A stretch of 43,038 nt of DNA from Coriobacteriia bacterium. GTDB taxonomy: Bacteria; Actinomycetota; Coriobacteriia; Anaerosomatales; JAAXUF01. Location of the stretch: NCBI GenBank assembly GCA_013336165.1, contig JAAXUF010000013.1, forward strand, positions 1 to 43,038. Reading direction: 5' to 3'. Positions 31,043 to 39,204 of this stretch are shown here, in pieces; positions within the stretch are counted from its first letter, which is position 1; each line of letters opens with the position of its first letter. The position numbers were made by a program, and so were the translations under genes. The notes beneath the pieces are model-generated. The model did not search any database, was not told where the DNA came from, and saw only the letters and a program-made list of their open reading frames with translations.

Positions 31043-31477
31043 CTATGAGCTGTAGATAAGGTACTTTCGGAGAAAGAAGTTCCAGAAGAACACAACACCC
31101 GTTGCTACCAGCTTCGAATAGAAATAGAAGAGGTGGCCGAATGCCGTAAGAAGCCAAATGATCAGATTGTTCAGACCCAGACCCGTCACACCGACCAACA
31201 GGAAGATCGCGAACTCAATCCATTGTCTGGAGTGCTTGCTGGGCTGGAACACCCAAGTGCGACTGCACGCGTAGTTGACCGCAATTCCAAGGCAAAATGC
31301 CAACGTCGCCGAAATCAAATAGTGGACATGCATAATCTCCGTGAAAAACAGGAGCGAACCCAGATCGGCCGCCAACGCCAGAACCGAAACCAGCGCGTAG
31401 CGCATCATCTCGCCTCGCACTGTGCTTTTCTTAGCAGTCAGTGTGTGGGTCAAATCTTCAACTTCTGCATACTTCAT
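31043..31477 (-). CDS. GtrA-like membrane protein
   Basis: A 144-residue protein with four membrane helices: YALVSVLALAADLGSLLFF, YLISATLAFCLGIAVNYACS, FAIFLLVGVTGLGLNNLIIWLL and KLVATGVVFFWNFFLRKYLIY. The NYACSRTWVF and FFWNFFLRKY motifs are typical of GtrA/DPMS-type proteins, thought to help flip or present polyprenyl-phosphate sugars. It would suit the GT-C enzyme two genes downstream. The start at 31477 has a poor ribosome-binding site. The tandem ATGs near 31408 follow a GAGG and would give 121 residues that begin just before helix 1. Confidence 0.8.
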   Translation of the reverse strand: MKYAEVEDLTHTLTAKKSTVRGEMMRYALVSVLALAADLGSLLFFTEIMHVHYLISATLAFCLGIAVNYACSRTWVFQPSKHSRQWIEFAIFLLVGVTGLGLNNLIIWLLTAFGHLFYFYSKLVATGVVFFWNFFLRKYLIYSS

Positions 31478-31700
31478 GGCTTTTCTACAGCTCAGTCGCG
31501 GTGAAACCGCATTATCTCCATGCCCGCCGCCGAGACCACCTAGCCTCGCATGCCGGGCAGCCATCGAAGCTCTCTCGCTCCATATACTCCCCCAACCTCT
31601 CTAGGATCACACTCCGCACCCGAGAATGCGTCAGCCCACCGGCGCAAAGCTGCCTACATCACGGGGAGTACGACCCCTAAGCAAACGCCCCCAGAAACAA
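31478..31700. other. Intergenic region, no gene recognised
   Basis: Between the GtrA-like gene and the rho terminator. Short frames here have poor composition and no ribosome-binding sites. A TATATG on the minus strand near 31583 could be a -10 element for the glycan genes but has no good partner at -35. The GC content dips relative to the flanking genes. Confidence 0.4.
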
Positions 31701-31724
31701 GTAACGCCCGTCTCCGGGCGTTAC
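31701..31724 (-). terminator. Intrinsic terminator after rho
   Basis: A perfect 10-bp inverted repeat, GTAACGCCCG (31701-31710) and CGGGCGTTAC (31715-31724), with a four-base loop. In the minus-strand transcript it is followed by UUGUUUCU. It lies 32 bases after the rho stop, so the operon that contains the termination factor itself ends at a factor-independent site. Confidence 0.85.
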
Positions 31725-31756
31725 AGGAACACTGGTTTCCGCTTGTCGAGTGTGAC

Positions 31757-33121
31757 CTAGAAGTCCATTCCGTTGCCCTTGGTTTGCGCCTGCTTGGCCA
31801 TGCGGGTGAGGAACTCCTGGTTGCTCTCGGTCTGCTTAAGCCCCTTGATGAGCATGTCGATGGCGCGCTCCGGGTTGTCGATGCCGTGGAGAATGCGGCG
31901 CACACCCCACACGAACGGCGCCTCTGTCGGCTCGAGCAGCAGTTCCTCCTTGCGGGTACCCGACGTGATGACGTCGATGGCCGGGAAGATGCGCTTGTCG
32001 GCAAGGCCGCGGTCGAGGCGCAACTCCATGTTGCCGGTGCCCTTGAACTCCTCGAAGATGACCTCGTCCATCTTGGATCCGGTGTCGACGAGCGCGGTCG
32101 CAAGGATCGTGAGCGAGCCGCCGAATTCAATGTTGCGCGCCGCGCCGAAGAACTTCTTGGGCGGATAGAGTGCCTGGGAGTCGACACCTCCGGAGAGGAT
32201 GCGCCCGCTTGCAGGAGTGGCGAGGTTGTACGCACGAGCCAGACGCGTGATCGAGTCGAGCAGGATCACGACGTCACGACCGCTTTCGACGAGGCGCTTT
32301 GCGCGCTCCATGACGAGCTCGGCGACCGCGATGTGCTGCTCGCTGGGCATGTCGAACGTCGAGGAGACGACCTCTCCGTGGATCGAGCGCTCCATGTCGG
32401 TGACTTCCTCGGGCCGCTCGTCAACGAGCAGGCACATAAGGAACACCTCGGGGTTATTCGCCGAGATTGACGCGGCGATGTCTTTGAGCACGGTCGTCTT
32501 GCCGGCCTTGGGAGGCGAGACAATGAGCCCGCGCTGACCCTTGCCGATCGGAGCCACCATGTCGATGGTGCGTGCGGTCAGGAACTCCCTGCCGTGCTCC
32601 ATGCGCAGGCGCTCATCCGGATAGACCGGCGTGAGATCGGCGAATCGTGGGCGACCCTTCAGGGTGGCGGGCTCGCGCTCGTTGATGAAGTCGATGCGCT
32701 GGAGCGCCGGATACTTCTCGTTGTCCTTGGGCGGCCGGACCTGGCCCAGGATGTAGTCACCTCGGCGCAGTTCGTTTCGACGGATGATCGACATCGAGAC
32801 GTAGACGTCGTGGTCACCCGGCAGGTAGCCATCCGTGCGGATGAAGCCGTAGCCTTCCGGCAGAACATCAAGGATGCCGGTGATCTCGATGAAGCCCTCA
32901 GACTTGACCTTGACCTCGAGAGCTGAGAAGACGGCGTTGATGACGTCGTTCTTGAGCTTCATCGGCTTGGTGTCGATGCCCAACTCGGCAGCCATGGCGC
33001 GAAGCTCGGGCACCGTCTTGGCTTCGAGTTCTTCACGCTTGATCGCCGGTTGCTGAGTGGGGGCCGCTTCCTGCGGTGTCCCGGTGCCCCGGCGGCTTCT
33101 CTTGCGAGGACGTGCGCTCAT
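31757..33121 (-). CDS. rho: Transcription termination factor Rho
   Basis: Hexameric RNA-dependent ATPase that ends transcription. The 454-residue protein has the Rho_N helix domain (EAKTVPELRAMAAELGIDTKPMKLKNDVINAVF, about 33-65) and the cold-shock-like RNA-binding domain with GYGFIRTDGYLPGDHDVYVS (90-109). Walker A is PPKAGKTT (203-210), with the Q-loop and R-loop region GVDSQALYPPKKFFGAARNIEFGGSLT following. It lacks the long Arg-rich N-terminal insertion known from mycobacterial and streptomycete Rho. Its ATG overlaps the stop of the aldolase gene (ATGA), so it is translated with the carbon-metabolism genes upstream. Confidence 0.96.
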   Translation of the reverse strand: MSARPRKRSRRGTGTPQEAAPTQQPAIKREELEAKTVPELRAMAAELGIDTKPMKLKNDVINAVFSALEVKVKSEGFIEITGILDVLPEGYGFIRTDGYLPGDHDVYVSMSIIRRNELRRGDYILGQVRPPKDNEKYPALQRIDFINEREPATLKGRPRFADLTPVYPDERLRMEHGREFLTARTIDMVAPIGKGQRGLIVSPPKAGKTTVLKDIAASISANNPEVFLMCLLVDERPEEVTDMERSIHGEVVSSTFDMPSEQHIAVAELVMERAKRLVESGRDVVILLDSITRLARAYNLATPASGRILSGGVDSQALYPPKKFFGAARNIEFGGSLTILATALVDTGSKMDEVIFEEFKGTGNMELRLDRGLADKRIFPAIDVITSGTRKEELLLEPTEAPFVWGVRRILHGIDNPERAIDMLIKGLKQTESNQEFLTRMAKQAQTKGNGMDF

Positions 33122-33780
33122 GCGTTCTTCACTTTCTCCCAGTCGGCCAGGAATGATTCGAGGCCGCGATCGGTGAGCGGATGCTTCACCAGATTCTTCA
33201 GAACTGCAAAGGGAACCGTCGCGATGTCGGCGCCTACGAGGGCCGCTTGCGTCACATGGTTGGCGCTGCGGATGGACGCGGCGATGACTTCGACCTGGTG
33301 GCCGAAATCGTAGTTGTTCAAGGCGCCCACGACATCCGCGAGCTGCGCGATACCGTCTTCACTGATGTCGTCAAACCTGCCCACGAACGGCGAAACGTAC
33401 GAGGCTCCGGACCGCGCGGCAAGAAGAGCCTGCGGCACTGTGAAGCACAGGGTCATGTTGACCTTGATACCGCGCTGGGACAGTTCACGAGTCGCGGCGA
33501 GACCCTCCGGCATCGTCGGAACCTTCACCACCACGTTGGGAGCGATCTCGGCCAGCTGGAGGCCCTCACGCACGATCTCGTGACGCTCCAGCCCAACCGT
33601 CTCGGCAGAAACGGGCCCATCGATGATCGAGCAGATGCGCGCGATGTGAGCCGGGAAGTCGGAAAGCTTTCCCCCGACGCGGGAGTAGAGTGTGGGGTTG
33701 GTGGTGATACCGGAAAGCACGCCCCAGCTGGCTGCTTCCTCGATTTCGGCGATGTCCGCCGTATCCAGGAAAAACTTCAC
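33118..33780 (-). CDS. Transaldolase / fructose-6-phosphate aldolase-like (TalC type)
   Basis: A 220-residue TIM-barrel aldolase of the short transaldolase group. It starts KFFLDTADIAEIEEAASWGVLSGITTNPTL; the Schiff-base lysine is in VVVKVPTMPEGL (Lys86); CFTVPQALLAARSGASYVSPFVGRFDD follows. Enzymes of this group act as transaldolase or as fructose-6-phosphate aldolase; sequence alone does not decide. The start is a GTG, 13 bases after the 2-phosphoglycerate kinase-like gene, and the stop overlaps the rho start. It may serve pentose-phosphate interconversion along with rpiB. Confidence 0.92.
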   Translation of the reverse strand: MKFFLDTADIAEIEEAASWGVLSGITTNPTLYSRVGGKLSDFPAHIARICSIIDGPVSAETVGLERHEIVREGLQLAEIAPNVVVKVPTMPEGLAATRELSQRGIKVNMTLCFTVPQALLAARSGASYVSPFVGRFDDISEDGIAQLADVVGALNNYDFGHQVEVIAASIRSANHVTQAALVGADIATVPFAVLKNLVKHPLTDRGLESFLADWEKVKNA

Positions 33781-33793
33781 GTTTCAGATCCTC

Positions 33794-34729
33794 CTAAAGT
33801 TGTGTGAGGCCGAGTCCCGGCCCTTTGTCGTTCTCCGCCGCAGAAAGCACGTACTCCAGCACGTCTTCCACTGTGCTGTCGAGCTCATGACTGCAGATCA
33901 CCGGTATGCCCCGCTCGCGTGCAAGTTCCTCGATGTACGTTCCAAGCAGACGTATGTTGCCGAACTCCGAGCGATATCGCTCCTGCGGCCTACTCCCCTT
34001 GCTTTGGGTTTCCCGGATGAAGAAGTGGCTCAAGTGTGCTTCTTCGTCTTCGACGGCCACGACAAGCTGAATCACCCGCGTGCCCTCGAATTGTTTGGGG
34101 TCAAGGTAGCCTGGAACGAGATGAACGCCCTCGATGACCATTGAGATTCCCTCAAGCACCGCCCGCTCTATCAGTGCTTTCACGCCGGTCGTGACGACAG
34201 AGGTCTGTTCGCGAAAACCGACGATCACGGGATTGGCACCCTCCGGCACCGGAACTCTCAGACCCCGCCACGCCGAGAACGCGCTTTCGTAGATGGTGGG
34301 CATGAGGTCTTGAGTAAATATACCACGCATTACCTGTCGAATGGAATCTGTTGAGGAAATCCTTGTGATACCGAGCCGGTGCGCGATTTCCGTTGCGATT
34401 GTCGATTTGCCAACCCCCGTGGTACCGCCGATCAGGATTATCAGCGGACGATCAAGCCGCGCGATGCTGCCAAGACGCCGATATCGCCGCGCATATTGCG
34501 CTGGAGCGAGGCGTTCCAGGTACTCCGCCGCAATCTCGCGAACCCGCTCGAGGGAGACTCTTGTTTCGTGATCGGCCCGCAACTGGTCCTGGATGGACTG
34601 GGCGATCGCATACGCCTCAGCCGGCGGCAATCCGGTGGCCGTCAGCGACTGAGCCAACAGGCCCTTCGAGAACGGCAGCGAGTGAGTCGTTCCGGAGATG
34701 CTGATGGGCGCGGGATGGGATTCGTCCAC
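33794..34729 (-). CDS. 2-phosphoglycerate kinase-like protein (ATP-cone plus P-loop kinase)
   Basis: In methanogens this family phosphorylates 2-phosphoglycerate to 2,3-diphosphoglycerate, the precursor of cyclic 2,3-diphosphoglycerate. The 311-residue protein has an ATP-cone-like N-terminal domain (LPFSKGLLAQSLTATGLPPAEAYAIA, about 18-75). The kinase domain starts PLIILIGGTTGVGKSTIATEIAHRLG (P-loop 101-109, Lys108), continues ISSTDSIRQVMR and has IVGFREQTSVVTTGVKALIERAVLEGISMVIEGVHLVPG. These features and the length agree with archaeal 2-phosphoglycerate kinase. The start is a GTG five bases after the cyclic-diphosphoglycerate synthetase-like gene, whose presence strongly supports the assignment. 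Confidence 0.85.
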   Translation of the reverse strand: MDESHPAPISISGTTHSLPFSKGLLAQSLTATGLPPAEAYAIAQSIQDQLRADHETRVSLERVREIAAEYLERLAPAQYARRYRRLGSIARLDRPLIILIGGTTGVGKSTIATEIAHRLGITRISSTDSIRQVMRGIFTQDLMPTIYESAFSAWRGLRVPVPEGANPVIVGFREQTSVVTTGVKALIERAVLEGISMVIEGVHLVPGYLDPKQFEGTRVIQLVVAVEDEEAHLSHFFIRETQSKGSRPQERYRSEFGNIRLLGTYIEELARERGIPVICSHELDSTVEDVLEYVLSAAENDKGPGLGLTQL

Positions 34730-34734
34730 GTCTG

Positions 34735-36078
34735 CTACCCCCTCCTCCGAAGTCCACGGGCGATAGCGAGTTGAGCCACGCTCGCCGTACGTGCGTCCAG
34801 GTCCGAGCCGTCCACCGCGACCGGAACGTTGTCGCAGAGCACCGTCGGCACACCCAAGCGTGCTCCCGCCTCGGCGACCACGTCTATGGCAGCGGCCTTA
34901 AGCTCCGTGAGCAGAACGTCGAACGTGCCCGCGGCCAGATCGAGTTCAGCACGAAGGCGTCTCCGGTCCGAAAGGGCCGTGCTCACCGCGACCACCTGGC
35001 AGCCGTACTCGGCTTCGAGGTGCGAGACGAGCCCGCCGATCACCCGGCGGGGTGCGGTCGTTGCGAAGAAGACGCGCCGGCCGGCGACAGGTTCGATCGG
35101 GGCAGGGCGAAACGTGGTCGCGACGACCGGCAGATCGGGGCGCTGCTCGACGATTGCCGCGCGCAGGCGCTGCAGAGCCGCGGCGTCGACCAGCGGCTCC
35201 TCGGCGGAAGCGAGCACGACGAGGTCGGCGCGCGCGAGGCGGTATGGGCCGAAGTAGTCGCGCACGTATGTCTCACCTCGGTCGGCGCCGATCACCAGGA
35301 TCGTCGCGTCCGCGTGCACCGGCGGTATCGCAGCGCCTGAGCCTTCCAGCAGCAGCAGTTCCTTGCCGAGAGAATCGGCTAGTACCGCACCCTGCGGCAC
35401 GTTGCTGAAGAACGTCTCCCCCGCCATGCCACCCCCGCACCGACGGCAGCCGATGGTAGTGACCCGCGCCATGACGGCGTCTTCGTAGTTGTCGCTCGCG
35501 GCATGCACACCCGTATGCGCCAGCGCCAGCAAGTCAGTGGTGGTCAGGCGTACGCGCTCGCCGTGGATCAGCTCCGGCTCGGCGGGACCTCCCCGGCCCA
35601 TCGCGAGGACGGCGAGGTCCGTGCCCGCGGCGGTCAGCTGCCGGGCGATGTAGGCCGAGATTGCGGTCTTGCCGACTCTCTTGCCGGTACCGATCACCGC
35701 CAGCGTGGGTGTGTGCGTCACGGCCTGTTCACGCGGGGCGGTGAAGGCGAAATCGGCGCCGCGGTACGACGCGCCGTGCTCGAGGGCGACCGACGCGAAC
35801 CGGAACCTGTCGGCAGACGTGAGCACCGGCTCATCGGACAGGTCGACGACCTCGTCGGCGCCGGTGCTCGCGAGCGCGGCAGCCAGAGCCTCCAGCGCGC
35901 TGCCCCCTCCGATGACCGGCACGCCGTACGCGGCTGCCGCGCCTTGCGTGTCGATCTTCTCCGTGCCGCCAACGAACACCGCCGCGACCACCTCGCCTTC
36001 TCGGCGAAGCTCGTCGAGCGCGAACCGGACGACCGGCGGGTAGTGCTCGCCATCGATGAGCGCGATCGCGCGGCTCAT
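34735..36078 (-). CDS. Cyclic 2,3-diphosphoglycerate synthetase-like protein
   Basis: The archaeal enzyme closes 2,3-diphosphoglycerate to its cyclic anhydride with ATP. The 447-residue protein starts MSRAIALIDGEHYPPVVRFALDEL and has a first alpha/beta domain. It then has a nucleotide-binding segment TLAVIGTGKRVGKTAISAYIARQL (GTGKRVGKT at 130-138) and VLAMGRGGPAEPELI. LLLEGSGAAIPPVHADATILVIGADRG follows, the layout known for cyclic 2,3-diphosphoglycerate synthetase (about 460 residues). A CRRCGGG pair near residue 220 is extra. The ATG at 36078 overlaps the upstream phosphoesterase stop (ATGA). In archaea the product is a potassium-paired thermoprotectant and phosphate or carbon store; the bacterial role is unproven. 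Confidence 0.85.
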   Translation of the reverse strand: MSRAIALIDGEHYPPVVRFALDELRREGEVVAAVFVGGTEKIDTQGAAAAYGVPVIGGGSALEALAAALASTGADEVVDLSDEPVLTSADRFRFASVALEHGASYRGADFAFTAPREQAVTHTPTLAVIGTGKRVGKTAISAYIARQLTAAGTDLAVLAMGRGGPAEPELIHGERVRLTTTDLLALAHTGVHAASDNYEDAVMARVTTIGCRRCGGGMAGETFFSNVPQGAVLADSLGKELLLLEGSGAAIPPVHADATILVIGADRGETYVRDYFGPYRLARADLVVLASAEEPLVDAAALQRLRAAIVEQRPDLPVVATTFRPAPIEPVAGRRVFFATTAPRRVIGGLVSHLEAEYGCQVVAVSTALSDRRRLRAELDLAAGTFDVLLTELKAAAIDVVAEAGARLGVPTVLCDNVPVAVDGSDLDARTASVAQLAIARGLRRRG

Positions 36079-36875
36079 GCGTCCTCCCCCGGCTCGTCGA
36101 ACTCCTCCATGCGCCACCCGCACGCACGCGCATGCATGCCGCCATACTCGCCCACGATCTCGGCGTCGACGAACGGCTCCTTCTGAAAGACGCGTACTTG
36201 GCTGCGGCCGACAACCTCGATGATCTGGTAGCAGGGCCGCACCCGCCCCCGCAGCCGATGCGTGCAGCAGGTTCCCGCGTTGACGATGAGCATGTCCTCA
36301 AGACGCCAGACATTGGGCACATGTTTGTGCCCGCACAGAACGAGATCGGCGCCACTTTCTGAAAGGACCCGGAGCAAATCGCCTGCATCGTTTACCACGT
36401 TGCGTTCGCGCCCGGTCCCCGGAACCGGCAGCGGATGATGATGCATGGCGACCACCTTGAACTCGTTCTCGGCAATGCCGAGACGTTCCTCGATCCAGTG
36501 GTAGGCGTCACGGCCGACCCGCCCGGTGTCAAGATCGGGCTCGCTCGAGTCCAAGCCGATGATGCGCATCTGCGGCAGCGTGAGTTCGGCGCGCCTCGCC
36601 CCGAACAGTTCCTCGAAATGGACGTCTCCCACATTGCGGGCATCGTGGTTGCCGATGAGTACCATCTTGTTCTCGCACTCGATACGATCGATAAGACGGT
36701 GCGCCCGCTCGAACTCGGCGCGAAAGCCCATCTCCGTCAGATCGCCGGTAACCACGACCACGTCCGGATCGAGTTCGTTGAGCTCGTCGACCACTCGAGA
36801 CGCAAGCGAGGGGATATGGTACACCGACCCGCAGTGCAGATCGGAGATGTGCGCGATTATCGTTGAATCTCCCAT
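36075..36875 (-). CDS. Calcineurin-like metallophosphoesterase
   Basis: A 266-residue two-metal phosphoesterase of the class III cyclic-nucleotide phosphodiesterase/Icc type. All metal ligands are present: SDLHCG (Asp12, His14), GDLTE (Asp45), GNHD (Asn76, His77), HHHP (His145-147) and GHKH (His183, His185). No signal peptide is seen, so it acts in the cytoplasm. It is the first gene of the operon and overlaps the cyclic-diphosphoglycerate synthetase-like gene. Hydrolysis of cyclic 2,3-diphosphoglycerate is therefore a tempting but untested role; a cyclic-nucleotide or other phosphodiester substrate is the alternative. In the 100-base gap upstream the minus strand has TTGACC but no well-spaced -10. 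Confidence 0.88.
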   Translation of the reverse strand: MGDSTIIAHISDLHCGSVYHIPSLASRVVDELNELDPDVVVVTGDLTEMGFRAEFERAHRLIDRIECENKMVLIGNHDARNVGDVHFEELFGARRAELTLPQMRIIGLDSSEPDLDTGRVGRDAYHWIEERLGIAENEFKVVAMHHHPLPVPGTGRERNVVNDAGDLLRVLSESGADLVLCGHKHVPNVWRLEDMLIVNAGTCCTHRLRGRVRPCYQIIEVVGRSQVRVFQKEPFVDAEIVGEYGGMHARACGWRMEEFDEPGEDA

Positions 36876-36975
36876 GGCGCCTTGTGTTCGCCTCCAAATG
36901 AGGTCGAAAGGGTCATGCAGCCGGACTTGGGATCAGGAGGTATGTTCCCCTTGTGAAGGCAAAACGGTCAACGGC

Positions 36976-37893
36976 CTACAGCACGCGTGCGCCGGTCCGG
37001 TCGATGCGCAGCGCAACAGGTGCTCGGCGCGTCCCCAGCTCCGCGATGCGCGACGAGGCGCGGTCTGCGACCTCCTCGGCGATTCTGTGCGCTTCCTCGT
37101 CGGTACCGGCCGCGACCAGGCCGATCACCGTCGGCCCCGAACCCGAGAGCGCGACTCCCGCGGCACCCGAGTCGCGAAGGATGTCGTGCACGGCCTGCAG
37201 GTCCGCAACCGCTGCCGCGCGATACGGCTCGTGCAGGCGGTCCGCAAGCGCCGAGCCGAGCAGCTCCGGGCGTCCGGTCGCGATCGAGGCCGCGAGCAGC
37301 CCGGCGTGGGCGACGTTGAAGGCGGCGTCGGCGTGCGAGACGGCGTCCGGCAGCATCGCGCGGGCGTCGCGCGTCGCGAGCTCGCCGCGGCCCACGATCA
37401 CGACGGCCGCCAGGCCGCGCGCCGGTTCGAAGCGGGCGAAACGGTGTGCGCCCGAGTCGGTCCAGCACACCGTGAACCCGCCGACGAATGCGGCGGCAAC
37501 GTTGTCGGGATGTCCCTCAAGCTCGGTCGCGATGTCGAGCAGCCGCTGCTGCCCGAGCTCCTCGCCCACGAGTTCCTGAGCCAGGAGCAACCCGCCCACC
37601 ACGGCCGCCGACGACGACCCCAGCCCACTTCCGGTCGGGATGCGGTTCAGGCAGCCGATCGACGCCTTCAGGCCCGGCCGACCCACCGCCTCGAACACGA
37701 GGCGCATCGCAACAGCGATGCGGTTCTCGCTGTCTTGGCGCAGCACGCCCTTGCCCTCGCCCTCGATCTCAACGCTCCACGCATCTGCCAGTTCGGCCTC
37801 GAACCGGTTCGACAGGTCCAGCGCCAGGCCGAACGAGTCAAACCCCGGGCCGAGGTTGGCGGAAGTGGCGGGGACGAGGACGGCGGCTCCCAT
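36976..37893 (-). CDS. thrB: Homoserine kinase (GHMP family)
   Basis: Phosphorylates homoserine on the way to threonine. The 305-residue protein starts with PATSANLGPGFDSFGLALDL, has the GHMP ATP loop IPTGSGLGSSSAAVVG (85-100), GHPDNVAAAFVGGFTV and the C-terminal ALSGSGPTVIGLV. It starts three bases after hom. The usual actinobacterial partner thrC (threonine synthase) is not between them. Confidence 0.95.
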   Translation of the reverse strand: MGAAVLVPATSANLGPGFDSFGLALDLSNRFEAELADAWSVEIEGEGKGVLRQDSENRIAVAMRLVFEAVGRPGLKASIGCLNRIPTGSGLGSSSAAVVGGLLLAQELVGEELGQQRLLDIATELEGHPDNVAAAFVGGFTVCWTDSGAHRFARFEPARGLAAVVIVGRGELATRDARAMLPDAVSHADAAFNVAHAGLLAASIATGRPELLGSALADRLHEPYRAAAVADLQAVHDILRDSGAAGVALSGSGPTVIGLVAAGTDEEAHRIAEEVADRASSRIAELGTRRAPVALRIDRTGARVL

Positions 37894-37896
37894 GGC

Positions 37897-39183
37897 CTAG
37901 AGTTCCTCGACCCTGATCACGGAAGCGATGTTGCTCACGATGTCGAGTGCGGTGATCTCGGCCAGCGAGGCGCGCAGATCCGCCTCAAGAGCCAGGTGCG
38001 TCACGTAGACGATCTCGGCGACGCCGTTCTCGGCACGCTTCTGGAGAACCGAGCCGATGGAGACTTCGTGGTCCCCGAACACCTTGGCGACTGCGGCGAG
38101 CACGCCGGGCTTGTCGGCGACTTCGAGGCGGACGTAGTATTCGGTCGCGATCTCGGAGATGTCGCGCACAGGCAGGTGCTCGGTACAGGTGCAACCCACG
38201 AGCGGTGCACAGCCGCTCTGGAGGCGGCGCGCTTCCTCGATGAGGTCGCCGACAACCGCCGAGGCGGCGGGAAGCGAACCGGCGCCTTCGCCGAAGAACA
38301 TCGTCTCGCCCACTGCGTCGCCCACGACATAGATGGCGTTGTAGACACCGTTAACCGCGGCCAGAGGGTGATCCGAGCGGATCATGGTCGGGTGCACGCG
38401 CACGTCGATGCCCTCGGCGGTGCGCCGCGCGATGGCGAGCAGCTTGATGGTGTAACCCATCTCCTTGGCGTATGCGATGTCCTGAGGGGCCAGCGTGCGG
38501 ATGCCCTCGGCCGAAACCTGACTCAGGACGACCCTGCTGTTGAATGCGATGGAGGCGAGGATCGCGATCTTGGCCGCGGCGTCCAGGCCGTCGACGTCGG
38601 CGCTGGGATCGGCCTCGGCGAAGCCTTTTGCCTGAGCCTCAGCCAGTGCCGCCTCATAGTCGAGCCCGTTTTGCGCCATGCGGGTGAGCATGTAGTTGGT
38701 GGTACCGTTGACGATCCCCATGACCGTATGGATCTCGTTTGAGGTGAGCGAGTGCTTGAGCGGCGCGATGATCGGGATGCCCCCGCCGACGGAAGCCTCG
38801 AAGAGGATCTCGACGCCGTTGGCCTCGGCGGCATGCATGACTTCCTCGCCGTGGCTCGCAAGCAGCGCCTTATTCGCGGTGACGACGCTCTTGCCGGCAG
38901 CAAGCGCGGCCAGCACGATCTCGCGGGCAACACCCGTTCCGCCGATGAGCTCGATCACGATGTCGACTTCCGGGTCGTTGATCACGTCCGTCGCATCAGT
39001 CGTGCAAGCGCCCTCAGCCAAGCCGAGACCTTCGAAACGCGCCGTGTTGCGATCCGCACAGCGAACAAGTTCGATGTCGACGCCTGCGCGACGTCCAAAA
39101 TCTGCTCTGTGGCGCCGCAGGATCTCAACGACCCCCGAGCCTACGGTACCCAGTCCGATGAGGCCGACTTTGATGGTGCGCAT
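37897..39183 (-). CDS. hom: Homoserine dehydrogenase with ACT domain
   Basis: Reduces aspartate semialdehyde to homoserine with NAD(P)H. The 428-residue protein has the nucleotide loop GLIGLGTVGSG (7-17) and the catalytic block GIVNGTTNYMLTRM. GFAEADPSADVDGLDAAAKIAILA follows. The C-terminal ACT domain (EYYVRLEVADKPGVLAAVAKVFGDHEVSIGSV onward) is usually a threonine feedback site. The ATG at 39183 has AGGAGG seven bases upstream; the longer in-frame extension runs through a palindrome and is non-coding. Confidence 0.96.
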   Translation of the reverse strand: MRTIKVGLIGLGTVGSGVVEILRRHRADFGRRAGVDIELVRCADRNTARFEGLGLAEGACTTDATDVINDPEVDIVIELIGGTGVAREIVLAALAAGKSVVTANKALLASHGEEVMHAAEANGVEILFEASVGGGIPIIAPLKHSLTSNEIHTVMGIVNGTTNYMLTRMAQNGLDYEAALAEAQAKGFAEADPSADVDGLDAAAKIAILASIAFNSRVVLSQVSAEGIRTLAPQDIAYAKEMGYTIKLLAIARRTAEGIDVRVHPTMIRSDHPLAAVNGVYNAIYVVGDAVGETMFFGEGAGSLPAASAVVGDLIEEARRLQSGCAPLVGCTCTEHLPVRDISEIATEYYVRLEVADKPGVLAAVAKVFGDHEVSIGSVLQKRAENGVAEIVYVTHLALEADLRASLAEITALDIVSNIASVIRVEEL

Positions 39184-39204
39184 GGAACTGCCTCCTAGAA
39201 AACG

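Noticed and set aside
36876-36975. TTGACC as a -35 element for the diphosphoglycerate operon
   Set aside because: No -10 element at 16-18 bases; the closest AT-rich stretch is 19-21 bases away and matches poorly.
36526-38742. Long plus-strand open frame (738 codons) opposite the phosphoesterase, thrB and hom genes
   Set aside because: Antisense of three well-supported genes; biased composition typical of high-GC shadows.
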